Source of the DNA: an uncultured Lachnospiraceae bacterium
Lineage (GTDB): Bacteria > Bacillota > Clostridia > Lachnospirales > Lachnospiraceae
Assembly: GCA_910588965.1 (NCBI GenBank)
Contig: CAJUSO010000012.1
Coordinates: forward strand, 1 to 64,000
Length of the DNA stretch: 64,000 nt
Direction: 5' to 3'
Both the position numbers and the translations under genes were made by a program. Of this stretch, positions 43,387 through 51,205 are shown in pieces. The first letter of the stretch is position 1. Every line of letters starts with the position of its first letter. Below the pieces are notes generated by a model. It saw only the letters and a program-made list of their open reading frames with translations, was not told where the DNA came from and made no database searches.

Positions 43387-45009
43387 ATGAAAGTACTTGT
43401 ACTAGGAGGCGTTGCTGCTGGAACTAAAATTGCAGCAAAACTCATGAGGGAGGGCCGCGGCAATGAAGTTACCGTGCTGAACAAAGGGAAAGACATTTCC
43501 TATGCGGGCTGCGGGCTCCCTTATTATGTAGGCCATGTGATTGAGGATAAGGCGCAGCTCATTGTGAATACGCCAGAGAAATATTCTAAGCTGACAGGCG
43601 TGAAGGTGCTGACCCAGACAGAAGCAGTAAAGGTAGACCCAGAAGCCAAGAAGGTGGAAGCTATAGATTTGGGGACTGGGGAGAAAAAGTCCTATGATTA
43701 CGACAAGCTGGTAGTTTCCGTTGGGGCAAGCCCCGTCAAGCCGCCGATAGAGGGCTGTGATTTAAAGAACGTGTTCTTTGTCCGGACGCCGGAGGACGCC
43801 ATCCGTATCCGTGAAGCTGTGGATGCCGGGGATGTGAAACGGGCCGTGGTAGTCGGCGCAGGCTATATCGGCCTGGAAATCGCAGAGAACCTTAAGCTCC
43901 AGGGTATCCGCCCCTTCGTGCTGGATATGGCGGAACATGCCCTTCCAGGTTTTGATGCCGAGATGGCGGAGTATGTGGAAGAGAAACTGAAAGAAAGCGG
44001 GATCCCTGTTGTGACAGGCGTTGCCGTGACAGGAATCGAAGGGGACGGCAAGGTAGAGAAGGTCATCACGGATAAGAAGGCATATAAGGCGGACTTAGTC
44101 GTGCTGAGCGCGGGCATCCGCCCCAATACAGCGTTCTTGGATGGCAGCGGCTTGGAGATGTTCAAAGGGACAATCTTAACCAATGCCCAGGGCGAGACGA
44201 ACCTTCCGGATATTTATGCGGCGGGCGACTGTGCCATGGTGCGCAATGCGCTGACTGGGAAGGCAGCATGGTCGCCGATGGGCTCTACCGCTAATATCAG
44301 CGGGCGGCTGATTGCCCAGAATATCATGGGCGCAGGCTTAGGCTACAGGGGGGTGCTGGGGACAGCCGTATGTAAGCTGCCAGGGCTGAACGTGGGCCGG
44401 ACAGGCCTCACCGAGGCACAGGCAGAGGCAGAAGGGTTCCAGCCAGTCAGTGTGCTGGCCGTCGTGGATGACAAGGCGCATTATTACCCAGGGGCAAGCG
44501 CCTTTATGATTAAGATGATTGCAGACAAAGAATCCCTGCGGCTTTTGGGCGTCCAGGTAATCGGGGCAGGCGCGGTGGATAAGGTTGTGGATATTGCTGT
44601 GACTGGTATTATGCTGAAGGGGACATTGGAGGATCTGGCAGATTTGGATCTTGCCTATGCGCCGCCGTTCTCTACGGCAATCCATCCGTTTGTGACCACA
44701 TTGAACGTGCTGATGAATAAAATCAGCGGCAAGTTTGAGACATTTACCCCGGCAGAATATGCAAAAGGCGCAGCAGAGGGGTATAAGGTTGTAGACGGGT
44801 GCCTGGCTCCTTCGATTGAAGGTGCGCCTTATGTGGAGCTGACCGATGTGGAAGGGCCGGTAGAGGGCTTGGATCCAGAAGAGAAGCTGCTGTTGGTGTG
44901 CAACAAGGGCAAGAGGGCCTACCTGCTCCAGAACAGGCTGAAATTCTATGGCTATAAGCATACGAAGGTGCTGGAAGGCGGCATTACGTTTAACGATGTA
45001 GAGGTGTAA
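43387..45009 (+). CDS. cdr: CoA-disulfide/persulfide reductase with C-terminal rhodanese domain
   Basis: This 540-residue flavoprotein has the FAD motif GGVAAGTKIAAKL, active-site Cys in AGCGLPYYVG, and a central NAD-binding VVVGAGYIGLEIAENL. The last 85 residues or so form a rhodanese-like domain with its catalytic Cys in LVCNKGKRA. This architecture is found in CoA-disulfide reductases and NADH-dependent persulfide reductases, which reduce polysulfide or persulfide sulfur. It starts the operon, behind AAAAAGGAGGAGG. Handling of sulfur species made or used by the following sulfite reductase is likely. Confidence 0.88.
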   Translation: MKVLVLGGVAAGTKIAAKLMREGRGNEVTVLNKGKDISYAGCGLPYYVGHVIEDKAQLIVNTPEKYSKLTGVKVLTQTEAVKVDPEAKKVEAIDLGTGEKKSYDYDKLVVSVGASPVKPPIEGCDLKNVFFVRTPEDAIRIREAVDAGDVKRAVVVGAGYIGLEIAENLKLQGIRPFVLDMAEHALPGFDAEMAEYVEEKLKESGIPVVTGVAVTGIEGDGKVEKVITDKKAYKADLVVLSAGIRPNTAFLDGSGLEMFKGTILTNAQGETNLPDIYAAGDCAMVRNALTGKAAWSPMGSTANISGRLIAQNIMGAGLGYRGVLGTAVCKLPGLNVGRTGLTEAQAEAEGFQPVSVLAVVDDKAHYYPGASAFMIKMIADKESLRLLGVQVIGAGAVDKVVDIAVTGIMLKGTLEDLADLDLAYAPPFSTAIHPFVTTLNVLMNKISGKFETFTPAEYAKGAAEGYKVVDGCLAPSIEGAPYVELTDVEGPVEGLDPEEKLLLVCNKGKRAYLLQNRLKFYGYKHTKVLEGGITFNDVEV

Positions 45010-45102
45010 GCTTCTTTGGGTTGGCAGCAGGGCGTTTGCATGGGATTGCCTGCTTAAGTTTCAAAAGAGTATTAAGAGATTAGAGAAAAGGAGAAATCAG
45101 AG

Positions 45103-46053
45103 ATGGGATGTACATTGAAGCCAGAAGAGGTTAAAAGGGTAAAAGGGCTTGGTTTTTTAAATAACAAAGGGACGGATTTATTCAACGGGCGTATTATTAC
45201 AGTGAATGGCAAGATTACGGCGGAGCAGGCCAAGGTAATTGCTGAAGCGGCAGAGAAGTTTGGGAATGGGGATGTGGAATTTACAACCCGCCTGACTGTG
45301 GAGGTGCGCGGCATCCATTTTGACAATATTGAGCCATTCCGTGAATATATTGCAAAGGCAGGGCTGGAGACAGGCGGCACGGGCTCATTGGTACGCCCGG
45401 TGGTTTCCTGCAAGGGCACGACCTGCCAGTATGGGCTGTATGACACATTTGACCTGTCTGAGAAAATCCATGAGCGTTTTTACAAGGGATACCGCACGGT
45501 GCGGCTGCCCCACAAATTTAAGATTGCAACAGGCGGCTGCCCTAATAACTGCGTGAAGCCTGATCTGAACGATTTGGGCATTGTAGGCCAGCTGGTTCCG
45601 AATGTAGACGAGGATATGTGTAACGAATGTAAGAAATGCCAGGTAGTGTCATCCTGCCCTATGGGTGCGGCAAAGCTTGAGGATGGCGTGATTAATATAG
45701 ATGCAGACACCTGTAATAACTGCGGGCGCTGCATAGAGAAATGCCCCTTTGACGTCATTGAGGATGGGACGCCGGGATACCAGATTTACATAGGCGGCAG
45801 ATGGGGCAAGAAAGTAGCCCATGGCCAGCCATTGTCAAAAGTATTTACGTCTGAGGAAGAATTGCTGGATACCGTAGAAAAGGCAATCCTCTTATTCCGT
45901 GAGCAGGGCAAGACTGGGGAGCGTTTTGCAGACACGATTGCAAGGATTGGGTTTGAGGAAGTGGAGAAACAGCTTTTGTCAGACGAGATACTAGAGCGGA
46001 AACAGGAAATTTTGGATGCCCAGCTGCATTTGGTAGGTGGGGCAACCTGTTAA
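45103..46053 (+). CDS. siroheme-type sulfite/nitrite reductase with two [4Fe-4S] ferredoxin motifs
   Basis: This 316-residue protein has an N-terminal ferredoxin-like half domain and siroheme/[4Fe-4S] ligand cysteines in CKGTTC and GGCPNNC. A ferredoxin domain follows with CNECKKCQVVSSCP and CNNCGRCIEKCP. It resembles AsrC-like and small clostridial dissimilatory sulfite reductases that reduce sulfite to sulfide. The first Cys pair is spaced by four residues, not the usual five. Siroheme synthesis genes follow at 47.3-51.0 kb. Electron donor and direction are inferred. Confidence 0.85.
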   Translation: MGCTLKPEEVKRVKGLGFLNNKGTDLFNGRIITVNGKITAEQAKVIAEAAEKFGNGDVEFTTRLTVEVRGIHFDNIEPFREYIAKAGLETGGTGSLVRPVVSCKGTTCQYGLYDTFDLSEKIHERFYKGYRTVRLPHKFKIATGGCPNNCVKPDLNDLGIVGQLVPNVDEDMCNECKKCQVVSSCPMGAAKLEDGVINIDADTCNNCGRCIEKCPFDVIEDGTPGYQIYIGGRWGKKVAHGQPLSKVFTSEEELLDTVEKAILLFREQGKTGERFADTIARIGFEEVEKQLLSDEILERKQEILDAQLHLVGGATC

Positions 46054-46073
46054 TTTTAGGAAGGGTATAAGGG

Positions 46074-47123
46074 ATGGATTCTAAGAAAAAATATGGGGCG
46101 ATTGTATTGTGCCTAGTGATTGGGTTTTTAGCGACAAAGTCTACGGAATTGCAGGAATCCCTGTTTGGCCGTACGGTAATGGGCGGGCCGATGGTGGCTT
46201 TGTTGGTCTCTATGATTATCTGCAACCTTATCCCTTCTTTGGATAAAGGTTTCAAAGAAGGGACGACTTACTGCAGCAAGCAGTTCCTGAATTGGGGTAT
46301 TATCTTAACGGGCGGCACCCTAAGCTTTGCTGACATTATGGGGACCGGCGTGAAAGCGATGCCTTTGATTCTGTTTAATATCTGCCTATCCTTTGCTGTT
46401 GCGATGCTGGTAGGCAGGAAGATTGGGGTTACAAAGAATACTTCGGTTCTGGTAGGCGGCGGTACTTGCATCTGCGGCGGTACGGCAATTGCCACATTGA
46501 GCCGCATTATCAAGGCGACCGATGCTGAGATTGCATTCGGCATGGCGGCGATTTTCCTGTTTGATACGGTTTCTGCATTCTCCTATCCGTATATTGCCCC
46601 GGCTATTGGGTTTACGGAGAACCAGTTCGCTTTTGTGGCAGGGACGGCAATCAACGACACCTCATCTGTGGCAGGCGCACAGGCTACTTACCAGGCTATG
46701 ATTAGCAACCCGGAATTCAGCGGGGCGCTGAACGTAAAGCTTGTGCGTACCACGATGCTGATTTTTGTGGCGGTTGTCTGGACAGTGCTGATGGCCAGGG
46801 ATGCCAAAAAGAACGGGGAAGCGGGCGGCAATGAAAGCATCTTTGCAGTTGTAAAGAAGACATTCCCTATGTTCATCTTGTGGTTTGTAGTGATGGCAGG
46901 GCTGAATACATATGGGGTATTCAGCGACGTAGGAAGCGGGCTTCTGAAAACTGTGAGCAAGTTCTTATTTGCATCAGCCCTGGCAGGCGTAGGGTTTAAG
47001 ATTAAATTTAAGGATGTGTTCTCGAAAGGATTAAAGCCGATTGCGCTGGGAGGCGTTACCTGGGCATGCGTGGCGGCGTCATCTTATCTCTTTGCCTTTT
47101 TATTCTCAGGGTATATTGGGTGA
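46074..47123 (+). CDS. yeiH: YeiH-family putative sulfate/sulfite exporter
   Basis: This 349-residue polytopic membrane protein (about ten hydrophobic segments) has the YeiH markers GGTLSFADI, VGGGTCICGGTAIATLSRII and AINDTSSVAGAQATY. It follows the sulfite reductase after 20 bases. Export or exchange of sulfur oxyanions fits the YeiE-like regulator next door. A terminator follows at 47191. Confidence 0.9.
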   Translation: MDSKKKYGAIVLCLVIGFLATKSTELQESLFGRTVMGGPMVALLVSMIICNLIPSLDKGFKEGTTYCSKQFLNWGIILTGGTLSFADIMGTGVKAMPLILFNICLSFAVAMLVGRKIGVTKNTSVLVGGGTCICGGTAIATLSRIIKATDAEIAFGMAAIFLFDTVSAFSYPYIAPAIGFTENQFAFVAGTAINDTSSVAGAQATYQAMISNPEFSGALNVKLVRTTMLIFVAVVWTVLMARDAKKNGEAGGNESIFAVVKKTFPMFILWFVVMAGLNTYGVFSDVGSGLLKTVSKFLFASALAGVGFKIKFKDVFSKGLKPIALGGVTWACVAASSYLFAFLFSGYIG

Positions 47124-47190
47124 GGGAAGTAAGGTATTTGACGTGAAAGGATCCATGTGGTATGATAACCAGGTAAGGCGGATTGGATAT

Positions 47191-47224
47191 GAAAGGGGCT
47201 GCGGGTTTGCGGCTCCTTTCTTTT
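47191..47224 (+). terminator. terminator after yeiH
   Basis: GAAAGGGGC (47191-47199) pairs with GCTCCTTTC (47212-47220, one G-T pair) with further pairing of inner GC bases, followed by TTTT. It leaves only about 30 bases before hemA, so hemA may depend on read-through. Confidence 0.75.
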
Positions 47225-47257
47225 AGGGAGATAGGGGCATTGAAAGGAGAAGGATGC

Positions 47258-48589
47258 ATGCAGTTTGGGTTCTTGGGGGTGAATTTTAAGGACGCGCCGC
47301 TGGATATCCGGGATAAGGTTAGTTTTACCGATGCCAGGAAATTGGAATTTTACCAGAAGGCGGCAGAAGCAGGGATAGGGCAGTGCATGGTGCTTTCTAC
47401 CTGTAACCGGAGCGAGGTATATTACCTCTATGAGGAAGGGGAGGCAGGAAGGGGAAAGGCAGAAGAAGGAGAGGAAAAGGAAGAGGGGAAAGCTGGAGAA
47501 GGTAAGAAGGAAAAAAGGGAGGAAGAGTGGAAGGCAGGAGAAGGTAAGGCAGCAGGGAGGATGCGGGATATTTATAAGGGGATGTTCCCAGAGGTGGAAG
47601 TGGAGGGGTATCTGAGGGAACTGGAAGGGAAGGAGGCCATGGCGTATCTGTTCCGGATTGCCGCGGGGCTGGAATCCCTTGTGCTGGGGGAAGACCAGAT
47701 CCTGGGGCAGGTGAAGGAGGCCTTGGAGGATTCCCGGATGATGGGGTACAGCGGGAAGGAATTGAATAAGATTGTGCGGGATGCGGTTACCTGCGCCAAA
47801 CGGATTAAGACAGAGGTTAAAATCAGCGAAAAACCCCTGTCTGTCAGCTATATCGGGATCCGCAGGCTGGAGGAGGCTTATGGGATCCAAGGGAAGAAGA
47901 TCCTGGTGATTGGCAGCGGGAAGACGGCCGCGCTGGCCCTTCGGTATGTATTTGGCTATCCAGGGGTCCAGGTGGCGGCGTGCAGCAGGAATTACTCCCA
48001 TGCCAAAAGGCTGCGGGAGGAATTTCCCAAATTGGAGGTTATCCCTTATGAGGGATGGCGCAGTAAGATTGGGGCATGCGACATTGTAATCAGCGCGACG
48101 GCATCGCCGCATTTAATTGTGAAACGGGAAGATTTCTGCCCGGTGCACCCCATGGCATTGCTGGATTTGGCGGCGCCCCGGGATATTGATACGGCATTGG
48201 CAGCAGATCCCTTGGTGACGCTGATTAATCTAGATACCCTTCAGGAAATTGCAGAAGAGAACCAGAGGCAACGGGAGCATCTGGTCCGGTTAGGCGCCAG
48301 GATGGTGGAACGGGAACTGGGAGAAACCACGGAGTGGCTCCGCCTAAGCAGGATGGACGATACGATAGGGCCGCTGCAGCAGCGGTGCAGCGCAATTGTG
48401 GCAGACGGATGCGCATACCTGGAACGGAAGCTGGAATTAGGGGCCAGGGAGCAAAAGCTTGTGAAAAAGGTGCTGCATGCCTCCCTGCAGCGGCTTCTGC
48501 GGGAGCCAATCCGGGAAATGAAGCGCCTGGATACAGAGGAAGAACAAGAGGCATATAAGAAGCTGGTAAAGCAGCTGTTCCAGATTTGA
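47258..48589 (+). CDS. hemA: glutamyl-tRNA reductase with charged insertion
   Basis: This 443-residue enzyme makes glutamate-1-semialdehyde, the first step of tetrapyrrole synthesis. The catalytic Cys49 is in STCNRSE; GLESLVLGEDQILGQVK and VIGSGKTAALALR (NADPH domain) are typical. Residues about 60-101 are a low-complexity Glu/Lys/Gly-rich insertion not expected in this family, right after the catalytic loop. ATG 47258 is preferred (AAAGGAGAAGG upstream); a longer frame from 47183 overlaps the terminator. It supplies siroheme for the sulfite reductase and perhaps corrinoid. Confidence 0.9.
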   Translation: MQFGFLGVNFKDAPLDIRDKVSFTDARKLEFYQKAAEAGIGQCMVLSTCNRSEVYYLYEEGEAGRGKAEEGEEKEEGKAGEGKKEKREEEWKAGEGKAAGRMRDIYKGMFPEVEVEGYLRELEGKEAMAYLFRIAAGLESLVLGEDQILGQVKEALEDSRMMGYSGKELNKIVRDAVTCAKRIKTEVKISEKPLSVSYIGIRRLEEAYGIQGKKILVIGSGKTAALALRYVFGYPGVQVAACSRNYSHAKRLREEFPKLEVIPYEGWRSKIGACDIVISATASPHLIVKREDFCPVHPMALLDLAAPRDIDTALAADPLVTLINLDTLQEIAEENQRQREHLVRLGARMVERELGETTEWLRLSRMDDTIGPLQQRCSAIVADGCAYLERKLELGAREQKLVKKVLHASLQRLLREPIREMKRLDTEEEQEAYKKLVKQLFQI

Positions 48590-48658
48590 CCCATAGGCCC
48601 GAAGGCCTGGGGAGAGGGAACCAATTAGAATAAAATCAGGATAGGACGGGATGGCTAT

Positions 48659-50995
48659 ATGAAATATATCATTGGCACAAGGGGATCTAGGCTGGCGCTT
48701 GCCCAGGCAGAAGGCGTCTGCAGGAGGCTGGCAGAAGCGTATCCAAAGGATTGGTTTGAGATCCAGGTTGTAAAGACAAAAGGGGATTTGGTATTGGACA
48801 AGCCCCTTCACGAAATTGGGGACAGGGGCGTATTTGTCAGGGAAATTGAAGAAAAGCTGCTGTCTGGGGAGATACAGGTTGGCGTGCACAGCATGAAGGA
48901 TATGCCGGCGTTCCCAGCACAGGGGCTTCTGTTTGCAAAGCCCTGGAAACGGGAGGACCCAAGGGATGCGCTGGTTTTGCGCAAGGAACTGTCCTTGGGG
49001 GCGCTGAAGGAGGGGGCTGTGATTGGCACTGGCAGCAAACGCAGGGAATTACAGCTGAAACGCCTCAGGCCAGATATAAAGGTGGTGGGGATACGGGGGA
49101 ATGTGGACACCAGGCTGCGGAAAATGGAAGAAGAAGGGCTGGACGGCATCCTATTGGCTGCGGCAGGGCTGCACCGGCTGGGGCTTTCGTCCCGGATTAC
49201 CCAGTATTTTGAGATAGAAGAAATTGTCCCGGCGCCTGCCCAGGGCATTTTGGCTCTGGAAATCCGGGAAGGGGAGGAGCGGCTGCTGGCTATGCTGGAC
49301 GCCCTGGGCGATACGGAGACTGCCCTGGCAGCAGAGGCGGAACGGGGGTTTTTGCAGAGAACCGGCGGAAGCTGCCATATCCCAGTGGGAGCCTCTTGCC
49401 AGAAGGGGCAGGATGGGTGCTGGAGCATGGAAGTGATGTTTGGGAATGAGACAGGGAGCAGGCAGGCCTACGGGACGGTGCATGGAAAGACAGGGGAAGA
49501 ACTGGCAGAAAAAGCGGCGCGCCTCATCCGCCGGGAAATGGGGGGCATAGTATCCCTTGTCGGGGCAGGGCCTGGGGATCCGGGATTGATTACGGTCAAA
49601 GGCCTTCAGGCCATAAAGGAAGCAGGCTGTATTGTCTACGACAGGCTTGCTTCCCCTAGGCTTTTGGAAGCGGCCAGGCCAGGCTGCGAGATGGTTTATG
49701 TAGGGAAAGCCAGCCATAACCACACCATGCCCCAAGAGGAAATCAACCGCCTGCTGGTCCAAAAGAGCATGGAACATGAAAGGGTTGTCCGGTTAAAGGG
49801 CGGGGATGCCTATGTATTCGGCCGGGGCGGGGAAGAAGGGCTGTTCCTAAGGGCGCATGGCGTGCCTTTTGAAGTGGTTCCAGGAGTGAGCTCCTGCACA
49901 GCGGGCTTGGCCTATGCGGGGATTCCCATTACGCACCGGGGCCTATCCATGGGTTTCCATGTGGTGACCGCCCATAGCCAGAGGGGTGAGCTGGCAGAGA
50001 TTGATTTTGAGGCCATGGCAAGGGGGAAGGAAACCTGCGTCTTCCTGATGGGCCTAGGCAAGCTGGGGGAAATTGCCAGCAGGCTTTTGGAGGCAGGGAT
50101 GCCAGGGGACAGGGCTGCGGCTGTGGTTTCCCATGCCACAGAACCAGGGCAGAGGACATGTGTCTCAGATTTAGCCCATATTACCCAGGATACGGAACGG
50201 GCGGGGCTTGTGCCGCCAGCCATTCTTGTTGTGGGGGATGTGGTTTCCCTAAAAAAAGGGTTGGATTTTTTTGAAGGACGCCCTTTGTTCGGGAAACGCT
50301 ACCTGATTCCCAAAATTGGGGAAAAAGCCACCCGACTGCAAGGCCTCTTAGGACAGCAGGGGGCTGCGGCAGAAGAGGTGCAGGTAGGGGAGATTGTAAA
50401 GATCAGGCAAAGCTTTACGGCAGGGCAGCTGAAGGAGGTGGATTGGCTGGTGTTTACCAGCAGGCATGGCGTGGAGGCTTTTTTTGATTCCCTTACAGGC
50501 AGCGGCCTGGATGTACGGAGCCTGGGGGGATGCCGGGCAGCGGCCATTGGGGCGAAGACGGCGGAGGCCTTAAGGCAGAGAGGGATTTCTGCCGATTTGG
50601 TGCCAAAGGAATTCCATAGCGATGCCTTGGCACAGGCCTTAAAGGGGCGCCTTACGGGGCAGGAAACCGTCTGGTATCTGAAGGCGGCAGAGGTAGGCTG
50701 CCATTGGGAGGAGGCATTGGGGGGAAAGTGCAGGTTTGTGGGGATCCCGGTATATGAGAACCGCAGCTGCCCCATTGAGCCAAGGGAAGGCGGATACGAT
50801 GGTATACTGTTTACCTGCGCCTCTTCGGCCAGGCGGTTTGTGGATGCTTTTGGAAAAGGCTGGGAACCATGCAGCGTCTATAGCATCGGCAAAAAGACGA
50901 CGGCCTGCCTGCAGGCGCTTGGCGTCAGGAACATCCTGGAAGCACAGCAATCTACCTATGAGGGGCTTGTGGAATGTGTTTTAGGCAGCCGTTAG
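48659..50995 (+). CDS. hemC: HemC-CobA-HemD triple fusion
   Basis: This 778-residue protein joins three enzymes in pathway order. Residues 1 to about 296 are hydroxymethylbilane synthase (GTRGSRLALAQAE; dipyrromethane Cys239 in GGSCHIPVGA). Residues about 297-535 are uroporphyrinogen-III C-methyltransferase (LVGAGPGDPGLIT, VVRLKGGDAYVFGRGGEE). Residues about 540-778 are uroporphyrinogen-III synthase. The net reaction takes porphobilinogen to precorrin-2. A precorrin-2 dehydrogenase/ferrochelatase and hemB/hemL are not in the window. It is adjacent to hemA and to the sulfite reductase operon. Confidence 0.9.
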   Translation: MKYIIGTRGSRLALAQAEGVCRRLAEAYPKDWFEIQVVKTKGDLVLDKPLHEIGDRGVFVREIEEKLLSGEIQVGVHSMKDMPAFPAQGLLFAKPWKREDPRDALVLRKELSLGALKEGAVIGTGSKRRELQLKRLRPDIKVVGIRGNVDTRLRKMEEEGLDGILLAAAGLHRLGLSSRITQYFEIEEIVPAPAQGILALEIREGEERLLAMLDALGDTETALAAEAERGFLQRTGGSCHIPVGASCQKGQDGCWSMEVMFGNETGSRQAYGTVHGKTGEELAEKAARLIRREMGGIVSLVGAGPGDPGLITVKGLQAIKEAGCIVYDRLASPRLLEAARPGCEMVYVGKASHNHTMPQEEINRLLVQKSMEHERVVRLKGGDAYVFGRGGEEGLFLRAHGVPFEVVPGVSSCTAGLAYAGIPITHRGLSMGFHVVTAHSQRGELAEIDFEAMARGKETCVFLMGLGKLGEIASRLLEAGMPGDRAAAVVSHATEPGQRTCVSDLAHITQDTERAGLVPPAILVVGDVVSLKKGLDFFEGRPLFGKRYLIPKIGEKATRLQGLLGQQGAAAEEVQVGEIVKIRQSFTAGQLKEVDWLVFTSRHGVEAFFDSLTGSGLDVRSLGGCRAAAIGAKTAEALRQRGISADLVPKEFHSDALAQALKGRLTGQETVWYLKAAEVGCHWEEALGGKCRFVGIPVYENRSCPIEPREGGYDGILFTCASSARRFVDAFGKGWEPCSVYSIGKKTTACLQALGVRNILEAQQSTYEGLVECVLGSR

Positions 50996-51003
50996 CGGCT
51001 GCC
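50984..51003 (+). terminator. hairpin overlapping the hemCD stop, weak terminator
   Basis: GGCAGCCG (50984-50991), TTAG loop and CGGCTGCC (50996-51003) form a perfect 8-base stem that contains the stop codon. There is no T-run, so function as a terminator is doubtful. Confidence 0.45.
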
Positions 51004-51205
51004 GGGGTTAGGGAAAGCGCGGTTAGGCAAAATCATAAAAAAACATACTTTTATCTTAGGAATGGGGCGTTTGGGCCATAGGGACCTTCTGCTAAAATTA
51101 GGATATCAAGTAACGGCTCGGCAGGCCTGTACAGGGATGCTAGCAGGCTGCAGCGGGAAGCGCAAGAAGAGCCAGATACGAATTCTAAAATCAGGAGGAA
51201 TACCT

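Noticed and set aside
47084..48112. 342-codon - strand frame opposite hemA
   Set aside because: Pro/Leu/His-rich shadow of the hemA coding strand without start signals.
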